A DNA stretch of 41,384 bases. Source: Priapulus caudatus (lineage: Eukaryota; Priapulida; Priapulimorpha; Priapulimorphida; Priapulidae). The stretch covers positions 748,880-790,263 of the forward strand of contig NW_014577062.1 of the NCBI RefSeq assembly GCF_000485595.1. The letters are read 5' to 3'. The position numbers and the translations under genes are program-made. The notes below the pieces were generated by a model. The model was not told where the DNA came from. It was given only the letters and a program-made list of their open reading frames with translations, and made no database searches. Positions 1 through 12,361 of the stretch are shown here, in pieces; the stretch's first letter is position 1; each line of letters begins with the position of its first letter.

Positions 1-858
1 TGCGGGTGTATACGAGGAAACGATTTTGCAAGATGCTAGACGAATGTACTGTGTACGATTTGAGCTCAAGTTGGTTGAGTTACGAGTAGTAAATCGTAGG
101 TATTCTAAGGCTAGTAAATGACGAATTTCCCTTGTTTATTGAAGTCACTCCTTCCCTATTATCTACTTCTGATATTATGATGGTTAACCACGTATAAATA
201 ATATCTGATGAAAAAAAGGACACTCATGAATTTGTTCTGAACAGCAACATGAGTAGCAAGCTTCATGACTCAGCAAAATATCCAAAACAAGAGAACAAAA
301 CACCACTTGTAAAGGTTTGTTTTGTTGCATGATCGGTAGATAAGTAATGTTTCCGACGTGTTTTCCATGAGAACGTTTTAATAGGTAATTAATATAAAAT
401 ACAACATCACTATAATGGAAATTCTTTGTGGGAATGCGTTATTTTCATTTTGTTCTTAAAGTTAAGAGGAAATTTTGCGAGGATTTTTCGTTCTCATAAC
501 TGAGAATGATATTTCTGTCAACGGTTTACGAGTCAGAGTTAATGTTAAGACTAATGTTAAGCCTCATTTTGTTTCTGACAACGGGCCCCAGATGTAACCA
601 GTTTTTTAACCATAAAACTTCACACATATAACAATTATACAACTAAAATTATAATGGGGCCTTCAATGTAATGTCAAACGAACTAGTATACAGCCTAGAA
701 GCTTTGAAATGGTCACCAAGTAGTTCAATGTTAATGAGGCAATACACTGCTTGCAGATAGCAAACAAACTATTGATTAGTAATAAGGAAATTTAGAAAAA
801 AAAACTAGGTTTTGTTCCCTTCAGAAGTGGATAAATATGATACAGTGCTCAAGGTATC
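1..858. other. AT-rich intron sequence, nothing recognised
   Basis: Presumed intron of the Q-rich gene after the octa-Q exon. I see no exon, RNA gene or clear repeat here. Confidence 0.5.
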
Positions 859-1300
859 CAGTGACGAAAATTAACACTTGTACCAAAATTCCATCGTGAA
901 GTCACTCACAATGTGAGGGTTTGTGTGAACATGTAAACATTCCACAATCAGTGGAAGCACTGTTTTGAATGTTACAATTTAGCAAATATAATTCACTAAC
1001 TGTTTCCTAGGGTCCCAATACATTTATTAACCCTAGCATATAAGCTACTCCAACCTACATTTAAAACTGCTAAGAAAATATTGGAAAAGATTTCAGACTT
1101 CTTGCAGTTCTTTCCCAAAAATATTTACTTTGATCTTTAGGCTTATAATGCATAATATGATAATAGAATGTCATTTTAGTGTCAATTTCTAACAACACGA
1201 ATTGTAAACTTCGGTCCTTCGCGTGACAAGCTGGGCCCCTAATAATTTTACCTCAGGGGCACGGGCGTCTACTCCCTTGTTGGGCAAGTTTTCGTCACTG
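859..1300. mobile_element. Candidate non-autonomous DNA transposon, 442 bp
   Basis: Perfect 12-bp terminal inverted repeats: CAGTGACGAAAA at 859-870 and TTTTCGTCACTG at 1289-1300. Flanks read GGTATC on the left (853-858) and GGTATA on the right (1301-1306), a plausible imperfect target duplication. The interior is AT-rich and non-coding. Superfamily unclear, perhaps hAT. Confidence 0.5.
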
Positions 1301-1650
1301 GGTATATTTGGAGGAGGCTAACCAATGTTAGTGATTATAGACAAGAAGGTTAACAACATTATATTATATTGCACAGTTTGCACTATGTGCCAAAATAAAC
1401 AAGAAATTAAAAAGAGTCAGATCTACAGTAAGAACAAAATTAGGAACATTACTGACAGCATTGCTTCAACAATGATTCACATTTCTTTGGGAGTACGTTC
1501 GAAAAATGAAAGTTTAGGTGTTGAACAGATTTTGAGAGAGAAAGAGAAGAAAGAGGGGATATATATATATATATATATATACACATACACTTATAATAGG
1601 TATAATATATAACATACAGATGTACGTACATTGGGTTGCCGCCAACCTAC

Positions 1651-1864
1651 CTGCCGGTTGACTAGCAGGGGACTGGTTTGTGAGGATGGTAGCGCCACTT
1701 GTAGGCATACTGCCTGTAGGCATATAGTAGTCCACACCCTGAGATGTGCCAGGCTGACCCATTTGACTTTGATATTGGCTAAATGATGGTCCGGTTCCTT
1801 GTAGAAAATTGGGCTGCTGCTGCTGCTGCTGTTGCTGACTCGGATAGGAAGCAGGTCTTTGCAA
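1651..1864 (-). CDS. Q-rich gene: exon with octa-glutamine run
   Basis: The exon has 71 codons plus one base, acceptor GTCTTTTCAG and donor GGCAG|GTAGGT. It encodes LQRPASYPS, eight glutamines, then GVDYYMPTGSMPTSG and ends SQPA plus a split codon. The next exon was not found between here and the left edge, so it is presumably beyond the window. CAG/CTG codon repeats at 1813-1835 make the Q run potentially length-variable. Confidence 0.82.
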
Positions 1865-4800
1865 CTGAAAAGACATGGTTCATCATGACACTAGGTAAAA
1901 ACAGTTTCCATGGTTATGATTTTTCACACATTACTCAATGATCAATATGGATTAGTACCCTCTGACAGCAAATGATTCACAAGATATTTATATGACCCAT
2001 ATGTCGAGCTTGGTAGGGCAGGTATCAAAGGGTAGACCGCTAAATTGATAATGCTCAAGTGAAGCCATCAAAGTATCTACTGCACACAATCTGTTTCAAC
2101 AATTTTTCATCAGCACTACTTTTCCTCATTATATTTTGACTTGCAAAATTTTAGCCTGGACGAACTATAATAATTTTACAGTGTAAAAAATGAAATAAAA
2201 TTAACATTTTTAACATAAGACTGAAAATGCACGCGCTCATGTAAACGCACCAAAAAAAAAGCACAAAAATTTGCAACAAAAGTAGCAAAACCTGAAATCA
2301 CTTACTGCTACTCCTGGCTGTGGATTGTTCATATAGAAAAATGAATGGGGTACCATGGCCTGGCCAGGTAACAGCTGTGGGCCAGGGTACATCTGTTGCT
2401 GCTGTATCCCTGGCCCACCAGGAGCCTGCATCTGTTGCCGTGGGCCCATCGCTTGTTGCCTTGACGTATAATACGCGTTCTGAAATTGCAAAAAAACACA
2501 ACGTGCTTAGTAAAACGTACCGACTACTGCTCGTGACCCATACACAACACGCCGTCAGTCAGTGCAGAAGATAGACAACGCGACAAACAACCGACGACTT
2601 CTGCTATCAACTTCTCATTTTCCTTAAAAAAACGAGAAAAACCTACTGTGTTCGACGGTGGCCGCTGCATCTGCTGCTGTTGGTACATCTGGTTGCTCGC
2701 CTGGCTGGAGGTAACCATGTTGGGGCCCTGCGGCGGCGTCGACCCTTGCATGGCCTGAGCGGCGAGCTGTTGCGCGTTCATGTCATGGGAGCCGATGGCA
2801 GAACCCGGTATCTGTATAGGAACTGCTTGCCGGACCTGTCCATACACAGACGACGCAGGCACGTACATGAAAATGCAACGAGAATTCCAAGCATCGATTC
2901 TCAGGCAAAGGGGAAGGACTGTCTTCTTGGAAGTGTGTCACACAACTTGCATTTCTGTGCACTAAAATGCAGTGTCTGGGGTGGCAGCCATACACCCACA
3001 GGCACTTGGACCGTTTCAATAATAAAATGATGGTTAATAAATACAACTTGTCAGTAGCCTACTACTACAGTACCAGCAATAGTCTTAATGTTTGATTTGA
3101 CCTAATAACTTCACTTCAACACCGTTAAATACACCGATGCAACACATAGCCCGCACGCCATTGTGCATGCACAGATACACAGTAGATAGGAGAAGGTAAG
3201 AAAGCGTGTTCACAGAAATTCCAGAACGCTCCACTTTTGTCGCAGCACTAGAGGAGAAATACACGTCCAAACGCCATGATATTGCCATCTGTGTGTAGCT
3301 GAATGGTCACTTGTTCGAAATATACGTCTTGCAACTTGGTACCACACACTTTACCCAGAATTATATGAGAAATCCTGTTCGAATTTGCCGCAAATTTCCC
3401 ATGAAGCCGATTTGTAAACCGGACCAACATGCCGGAAATCCCTAACTGCTCTATTATATCCTTTGACCAATCACGATAGTCGCCCGTGTGACGTCACTTT
3501 GCGCGAAATACGACAGCCGCGAAATGCGCCGGCGGCGAGGCATCCGGGTACCCTGGGGTTGGCGTCGAGGCTCGTTTTGGAGTTGGGCAGGCGGATGCAA
3601 CTCCTCCCAGAGTGCAATGCGCCGCCATTGCTCATGTACTTGTCCGGTTTACAAATCGGCTTCATGGGAAATTTGCGGCAAATTCGAACAGGATTTCTCA
3701 TATAATTCTGGGTAAAGTGTGTGGTACCAAGTTGCAAGACGTATATTTCGAACAAGTGACCATTCAGCTACACACAGATGGCAATATCATGGCGTTTGGA
3801 CGTGTATTTCTCCTCTAGTGCTGCGACAAAAGTGGAGCGTTCTGGAATTTCTGTGAACACGCTTTCTTACCTTCTCCTATCTACTGTGTATCTGTGCATG
3901 CACAATGGCGTGCGGGCTATGTGTTGCATCGGTGTATTTAACGGTGTTGAAGTGAAGTTATTAGGTCAAATCAAACATTAAGACTATTGCTGGTACTGTA
4001 GTAGTAGGCTACTGACAAGTTGTATTTATTAACCATCATTTTATTATTGAAACGGTCCAAGTGCCTGTGCATACACCTGACTTAATTTTACGTAAATAAA
4101 TATTTACACTTCACTTGTTCACTGACACACATACCACACACAGTGCTGACCACTGAAGGAACAAAAGGAAAAAAGTAAATATTCTAAACAGTGGCACAAA
4201 CACAGAGCACACAAAATTTAAAGTGTAGAAACCTGAAACTGTGACACGACCTAACGCACGGCACGCTGAAATGCAACTGTGATAAGATGCAGTGCAGCGC
4301 AGCACGCCACCAAAGAGCCTTTCATTCGTTCGCTTTCCACCCACCCCTTAAACTCACAAGGAGGATCAGACACTTCAAGTGAGTAATGTGTGGCGCCACG
4401 ATGAACAAAGCAGAAGCCCAGAAACATTGACGACTGGTCATTTAAACCGAGTATAGCACATGGTTGCAGACAGGGGGTGACACGTGCAGGTATCAGCAAA
4501 GCTGTCTGCTGACTCCAGTGCAGCCAGCCTCTTCCAGACAGGGCACAGAGAGCGAGAGAGCGAGAGAGCAAGAAAGCAAAGGTGACATATGCCAGTGCTC
4601 ACATGCCATGGCCGGCCGACCAACCGCCCACCCATGCCTGGCCCAGCCATTCTTACAATGAAGCTCGGCGACTTAAAGCAAATAAAAACTCGGTAGCATC
4701 GAATAACTGACCGCAGAGCTGAAACTAGAGGCAAACCACTGACGTGTGCCGTGAGCAGCCCCTTGGACCCAAGACGGCACGGCACGAAGGACTAGTGATG

Positions 4801-7316
4801 GGAATCGGCTGGAATTTCATAACCGATTATCGGTTTCCCTTAACCGATCAATAATCGATTATAATCGGATAATTTGTTAATAATTGCATAGATTTAATTT
4901 AATCTTACTTTGTATATACAATTATACATAGCATTCAATATTATCATGTTTTATGATCATGTATTAACTCTGTGAAGGTTGCTGTATGTATATCAATGTC
5001 TGTTCCTATACAGTATTTAATCAATTTAAAAAAAAATGGTTTAAATGCCTTTATTAAAACATTAAAAGTTTTAAACAAACATGATCAAGACTTGTTCTTT
5101 ATTATAGTAAGTAAGTTGTTTGTGTTCTAATAGTGTAGGCTATGTAGCCGAGTTAATGTCCTGCCAATGGAATATCCTCGCTAACACAATGTAACAAACA
5201 ATACGGAGAGTAGAACCTCATCTACTGATAACATCTGTGGGACAGTGTCAAACCAAAACAAAGATTATTCCGATCTTAAAAAAAAATAAAAAAATTATCG
5301 ATTTAAAAAAAAAGAAGCTATTTCCGATAATCGATTATTTGTTTTCATAATCGATTATCGAATTTGAGACTATAATCGATCGATTTTCGATTATAATCGA
5401 TCATCGGGACATCACTACGAAGGGGCGAGAGCAAGTACGTTTGTGTGCACACTGGGTACATGCACGGCGTTTATCGTCACATCGAGTACAGCTGTGCAAG
5501 AGGGAGCCGCTGGAGATGACTTTACTCGAGCAGCACTTCCTTCGACCCCCAAACAGCGAGCCAACTACGATGCAAGCCGAGGGACAGCATGCACGCGTGC
5601 GCGTACACCTCACGAGCACCTCCCACACTGCTCTCTCACCGTGTAGAAGGACAGACCGGAGGAATCGTAGAACGCGGTGATGTGGGGGGTGTGAGCGCGC
5701 TGTGGGTACGTCTTCCAGCGGCCGTACTGCATCCTCCCTTTGTCTGCCGCCATTGTTTTCGGGGCTTCTGCCAAGTTAGTAACTCTTGAAAGAAACACCA
5801 CCCGCAAACATCTGTACAGCTTGGTCAACGCCACACCTGGTCAATAATGGAACTATCTTGGCACACCAACTCTCAACAAGCCCCAACCCCAGCATGTGTA
5901 TATGCTGTACCAAGGTCTCCCAGATGCTGGAACCTACGTTACTATGGGAGCTTTAGACAAGTGCTGCAGACAAACACTGGTGGCTTTATCCATCTACATG
6001 CAGTATTCACCTTTTTGTTGCATTGTTCATCTCAAGTACTTATGTTTGATGATACAAGAAATTTATGCCGGAACTACAATGTTAAGTTTATAATAAAAGA
6101 CCTAAGGACTGAGGAGGCAATCATCAAGATTGATGCAAGCGAATTCATTATTGATATCCAAAGAAATCTCGTAAATTAACCAGAAGACAACAAGTCTGCT
6201 TAGACAGACAAAATGTGCAGACACCAAAGAATGTGATCACATCACAAACTCTAAAATAAGAAAGCCACTCAACAATCGATGGATGTGAAAAACAATGCAC
6301 ATTTTGTAATGTAACACTGGATCAACACTAAACATTTAGAAAATGAATTAAAGTAAGGTATGAATTTCGAGAACCCTGGAGATCACCTAATCTGTAATTG
6401 TGTTTGTGTGTGTGTGTATCGACTGTTATGCTACTGTTGTGAGTGACCACGAAATGACAGGCACAAGTGTACTCAATATTCACATATGATTGTTCCCACC
6501 ACTCTCCGTTGTGACCTTATGCCAAGTTTAGGTTAAAACGGTTATTGCAAGATTTTTGCTCAGAAAAACTAAATAAAGCTGAATATATAGTCTCACCTGA
6601 CAGCGGAAATACCACTGATTACACCAACATGAAAAATACTAAGATTTTATGCAGTTATAAGCATAGAAAAATGGATTTGACCACATCGTAACAGCAATAA
6701 ATTTTATCGTATGCCGATAATGCCTAATGGCAGAATTGGTAAACTTGTATTTGTGTCGGTGATGAATTGAAAACAAGTGCATGCCTGGTACTTAGCTCTA
6801 TGGCAGATAGTGGTGGCGCCCACAGCTAATCCATACTTCCTGTTAGTTCAAGATGACAGAAAACGAATGTTTACAAAAACGATTAGTTCGAACTGGCAGT
6901 TTTCGGTGAATACGAAGGTTCTAAAAGGTATTTGTTTACCGCTAATTTAAGTAATCCGATATTAATCCAGAAACAAAAAGTGGCTACAAATTAGTGGCTT
7001 ATTATTAGTTATTAGTGGGGTAATTAGGCAATTCACACACTCACAAATCAAACTCACAATTTTAAAAGAATAAGCATGGGTAACAAGACATCTAGGCTAC
7101 AGCATAATATGCATCGCAACTCTACGCCATTGCATAAGTCTACGCGCACAGCGAGTCATCAATAACTGCAGCACTAGATATGTATTACACACTAGTGACA
7201 CTATAGCCTCAAGTAGCTGCAGAGAGTCACAGCAGGATTGTCTGTCTAACATCGTGATATCGATCAATAGTTGGGCTAGCCACAAGCATACACAGACTAC
7301 GCACTACACACACACA

Positions 7317-7360
<44 letters not shown>

Positions 7361-10300
7361 CACACGCACACACACACACACATGCACACAGTAAGCCTGT
7401 AATTTATTTGCCACCCATCCAAACAAACCCAATCAAATAGGTGGCAAGAATATTATCACAAGATGCAGATGGTCACCACATGGTGTCTGTCCACGTGGTC
7501 CTGGGTCACATAAAATATTTGTAAATACCTGGTGGTAGGGCGAAGGTTGGTGATAGTTCGCTCGGCTGTAATCTTCGGGTCCTGTAAATAGACCAGAATG
7601 CACAAGGGTTAGCGCTAGAGCACTCAACCTGTATCAATTTAACATGCTTCTAAGAACCAGCATAAAAAATCGAGACTAGATGGTCTTTGTCAACCGCTCA
7701 TAATTTCTGAGTCACTTGCTTCCTGAACCAGAGATTTTGTTTTACCTTGCACTATTTTACTCATACCCAAAATACCCTTTGAGCCGCTTCTTGAACATCT
7801 TCACTTAAAAACATTAAAATAAAAGGCAAACCCCTAAATATTAGGTCCAATAATAGGCCTAGAAAAATCTACTGACAAATACGAATTTATAGTATTAATA
7901 TACAAGATATTAATAGTGCTCAGTATTCACGATTCGGACTTGTTTATTTTCTTAAATTCTAACTGGCTGGGAGAGCCGTCATATTCTAACCATCAGCATT
8001 ATCCATTTTGCAAGAACACTACTCAATGCTATAATGAAATGACAGCTATAGTAAATAAACAAAGATAAATGTCACCAAACACTTTGGTTAACATTTAATC
8101 TTAAATCCAATGAGCAGCTAATGAAAACCCACCTTCAACACAATCCACGCAGACGTTGGCTTTTACTTTTTAAATTATAAGAATGTTATTCTTAATACAG
8201 CTTACATTTACTACGAGGTGACAGAGCAAATGAAACGAGCAAAGCACTTGTACTTACTGTGTTGTGGTGGTGGAGGTCCCCTTTGTGAAATGCTGGAAAT
8301 GTCTGGTTAAGGAATACAGTGCATACACCAAAATACTGTCTAGATTGCTATTTTTTCACCTTGCTATTGCTACCTGCTTATTTTTTCCTTTTACTTTCTC
8401 GAACCAGAATAAGCTCATATAAATAACGGTAGAAAAACTTATATACACCAAAACTACTGACACTATATGCATGGAACTACCTACTTACTGTTACACTTTA
8501 TAAAAATTGAATAAACCATATTCACGCCATATACACGTTCCTTTCAGCAAGCATGATCACTAGACGGTGATTTTCCGCGATGACAGAAAACGGACGGAAA
8601 ACACGGAAACGGCCATTGGAAACGAAAAATAGTGGAAAACGTAATTTGAACATATTACAACATAGAAATTTCAATAAAATCACAAAAAACAGTCAACAAT
8701 AGCATTGCCATTGGTAATGATATGGTTTACATTCAGACAAGTTTCAGAGCGAAATGACTTACAATTACGACTTTTGGTAGCCCTGTGTTTCGGTGCCGGT
8801 TCCGGTTTCAAAGGTTGTACTGGTCAAATACTTTTTTTTTCATACAAATATATGTAAACAGAATTTTGCATTTTTCGTGTTTACAATCTCTATGGCAAAA
8901 CGGAATTTTCATTTTTTCTTTACTTTGGAACGGAATTCATGATTTTTCCCAAACGGAAAAGGCAATTTTTTGAAACGGAAAATCACTGTCCCTAGCTCAA
9001 ATAAAAGCTCTAACAGTTAAAGCATACTAAATGACATATATACATTCATTCACGATAGACAATAACATATGCTACGTTTAGAAAAAGGAAACATATTGCA
9101 TTGGAGTGATACCTGCTGGTTGGTAATCATATGTCCCACCATCTTTACTCATATCTATTACCACATGGAAATTCTTCTTCACAAACAATAACCTCTCAGA
9201 ATAGTAAATATCAACGCAGCTGCTAAACCGACTTCGCAATTTCTTTGACCGCTGGATGTACACGAGTTGTGCGCTGCGTCGCTATCACACTGTCGATTGC
9301 GCAACTATCAGCAGCAATGCGCACACAGCTCCATCTATTGGCAATAAACCGTAACTACGAATCTGGGCCTAACCGGGTCATCCAACGGAGACGAGTGCGA
9401 GTTATGGTGTGCTGCGCGGCCTCTACCCATCAATTTCGAAAAGCACATATGCTTGCTGTTAACCGCAGACAATAGGCAATTCTTCTCTGAAATGAGCTAG
9501 TGTGCTAATACTTCCAGAACAGAATCAGGACGGCAACAGATAAATGTCTGAACATGTATAGTCATCAATGTAATAAATGCAATAAGAAACTGCCTGTCAC
9601 TTACTATATATAAAAGAAAGGAAATCAAATCTTTACAAAAAACAACAACTATGAGTCTATAAAGTACTATTAAAATGTATCCGAGGTGTGGGCTATATAC
9701 ACATCGCTTGCACGTAAGCTCCCTAACCCTGCATACTAATCCATAGTCACACAGGCAAAATCAAACAGCAATTTTAGAAGGCAATCAAATAGAGATATAT
9801 ATGAAGATGAATATAAAAATCATGACCTACCAATTACAATCCACAACACTATAATTATACTATATAACACAAACAAGAAATGCCTTGCTCGCTAGCTGGT
9901 AGCTTTGTTTAGCATGCAAATTTAACAAGACAAACATACATTTGATACACCTACAATGGAATACACTAAAATTCATTCAACATTGAATGTTTCAGCTTAA
10001 ATTGTGAATCTGACCCTCTCTTATCAGAATTAGACCCCTAATTATGGGACACAGCGGCAGTTGGTAAAAACTACTGCTCATTATTTAGAAGTAACTTTTT
10101 TAATTTTTAATAAACCATCACATTATGCAGGGTGCGAAATTAACGGGAGTCCGGAGTCAAATACTCCCCGATTTACTGTCGGACTCCCTGATTTGACATA
10201 TGCTGGAGTCCGTGTGACTCCCTGAAAATTCTGCCATACTAACTATAGTTTGTTCCGAGGCACGGCCTCGCGGAATTACTCTATTTTTTTCAGCTAATGT

Positions 10301-12317
10301 TCAAAGTAAATTTGGCAGACGTGCAACTGCATGAATCTTAAAAATTAGCACATGCGTTATTGTTAATATCTTTAATTTTGAACCTCAGGCTACAGACTCC
10401 CTCTTTTTGAGGGTAGGTATCCAAGGTCCAAGGTACCCTTTTTGAGGGTAGGTATGGAGGGAGGGTCCAATGTTCAAAAGTTAATTCTACCCGGGCTGTT
10501 ATGTATGCACTTAAATGCTTTGTTCTATTGTTTCCATGCATAGTGGATCTAATTATAGGTAATCAAGAAATCAACGCTCTCATGTAGTGCTTATATGTCA
10601 CGCATTATGCACTTATACAATTTTATGTATCAACCTAGGGACAGTGATTTTCCATGATCGCGGAAAACGGACGGAAAACACGGAAACGGCCATTGGAAAC
10701 GGAAAAGATGTTTTCAAACAGAAAAACGCGGAAAACGTCATTTGAACATATTACAAGGAAATTTCAATAAAATCACAAAAAAACAGTCGACAATAGCATT
10801 GGTAATGAAATGGTTTACATTCAGACAAGTTTCAGAGCGAAATAACTTACAATTACGACTTTTGGTAGCCCTGTGTTTCGGTGCCGGTTTCGGTTTCAAA
10901 GGTTGTACCAAATACTTTTTTTACCATGCAAATATATGTAAACGGAATTTTGCATTTTTGGTGTGTACAATGAATCTCTATGGCAAAACGGAATTTCCAT
11001 TTTTTCTTTACTTTGGAATGGAATTCATGATTTTCCCAAACAGAAAAGGCAATTTTTTGAAACGGAAAATCACTGTCCCTATCAACCCAGACAGAGTTTC
11101 AAAGAATGATGCTAAAAAGGATGACACACTGCATTATTGCAGTATCTGCTGGCCAACGAACGTACATTGTTTGATGATTTTGTTCAATATCAACCAAAAC
11201 ATTCAGCTTGTAAATAAGTAAATAAACATAGTTACAGCTTGGACTATGAAACTATCGCACATCCGTTAGATATTTAGAAGGCAAGCTATTACTGCAGCTC
11301 CAATGAGTTCTAATGTGATTTAATCTTAAGTATATTGTAAACTAAACCCCTTAGTTTTTGTAAGAAACTCCTAAATTTTAAAAAAGCTACTGCCTCTCCA
11401 AGAACTCCAAAAATCCACTCTAAAATTTCATTTTCTCTATTAAACATGTTGCAAATTAATAGACGATAATTCAACCAGCGAATGCCCGTCAGTCATACCA
11501 GCTGGTAAGTTATTGAATATTCCCTTGTGAACTATCCGTTCAGCGATAGTAAACCCACGAGTCCCGGCACTTTTCTCATGCACAGTGCCACGTCAACGCA
11601 CGGCACCATACGGCCATGAATACGCACTAGATGATGATTGAACAGCCGTCAAATTATAATTGATCCAGCGACAATGATTACGTGAAATTATGATATGACA
11701 TAAATAGGTCAATGCAATCGGTTATAAATTAAAAGAAACAGACCCATTCTGAGTACTCAGAACTGAATATATCATGTGAAATGATGTATGACCTTGATCG
11801 TTTGTGGGGAGTGTTCATATTCATGACTATAGAATACACATGTGCGAAATAAAGTGCTCCTTACCCACCTAACGAAATGCAGAGAAAAGCGCACCAAGAT
11901 ATCTTATGAGAAATTAATACTTTAAAAGTTCGCCCACCAATGGAGGAGCCATCATCATGCATGTGCAAATAATATCCACCGTTTGAAACCTGATTGCTAA
12001 CAAAGCGTTCCCATTCGCTTCACTCCTTCCCACGCATACTGCGCGCAGAACTGGTTGCTTCCTAGTCAGTGGACAGAGTAGGGACTTCCAACCAAAGAAA
12101 AAAAACGGTAGTTAGACAGCACAACGACATGCCAGACTGCAAAAATTGAGTGAGACCGCTCCTTAGCACACGAATACCAAACAGATGCCACGGCTATACT
12201 GTAATAAGATCTGCCACGACTTTGACATAACCCCGCCTGTCTTACGCCCAGCACACACGCATACATACGCACGCACGCACGCACGCACGCACGCTCACGC
12301 TCACACACACACAAACA

Positions 12318-12361
<44 letters not shown>

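Noticed and set aside
3085-3981. Two identical 67-codon proteins on opposite strands
   Set aside because: They are the two arms of one inverted repeat, not a duplicated gene; no family or splice support.
5847-6179. 110-codon plus-strand frame after the CpG-rich region
   Set aside because: No recognisable domain; low-information composition and no donor or acceptor giving continuity.
10742-11221. 159-codon plus-strand open frame
   Set aside because: It follows the interior and right end of a MITE; the sister copy at 8.6-9.0 kb breaks the frame, and the peptide shows no family features.
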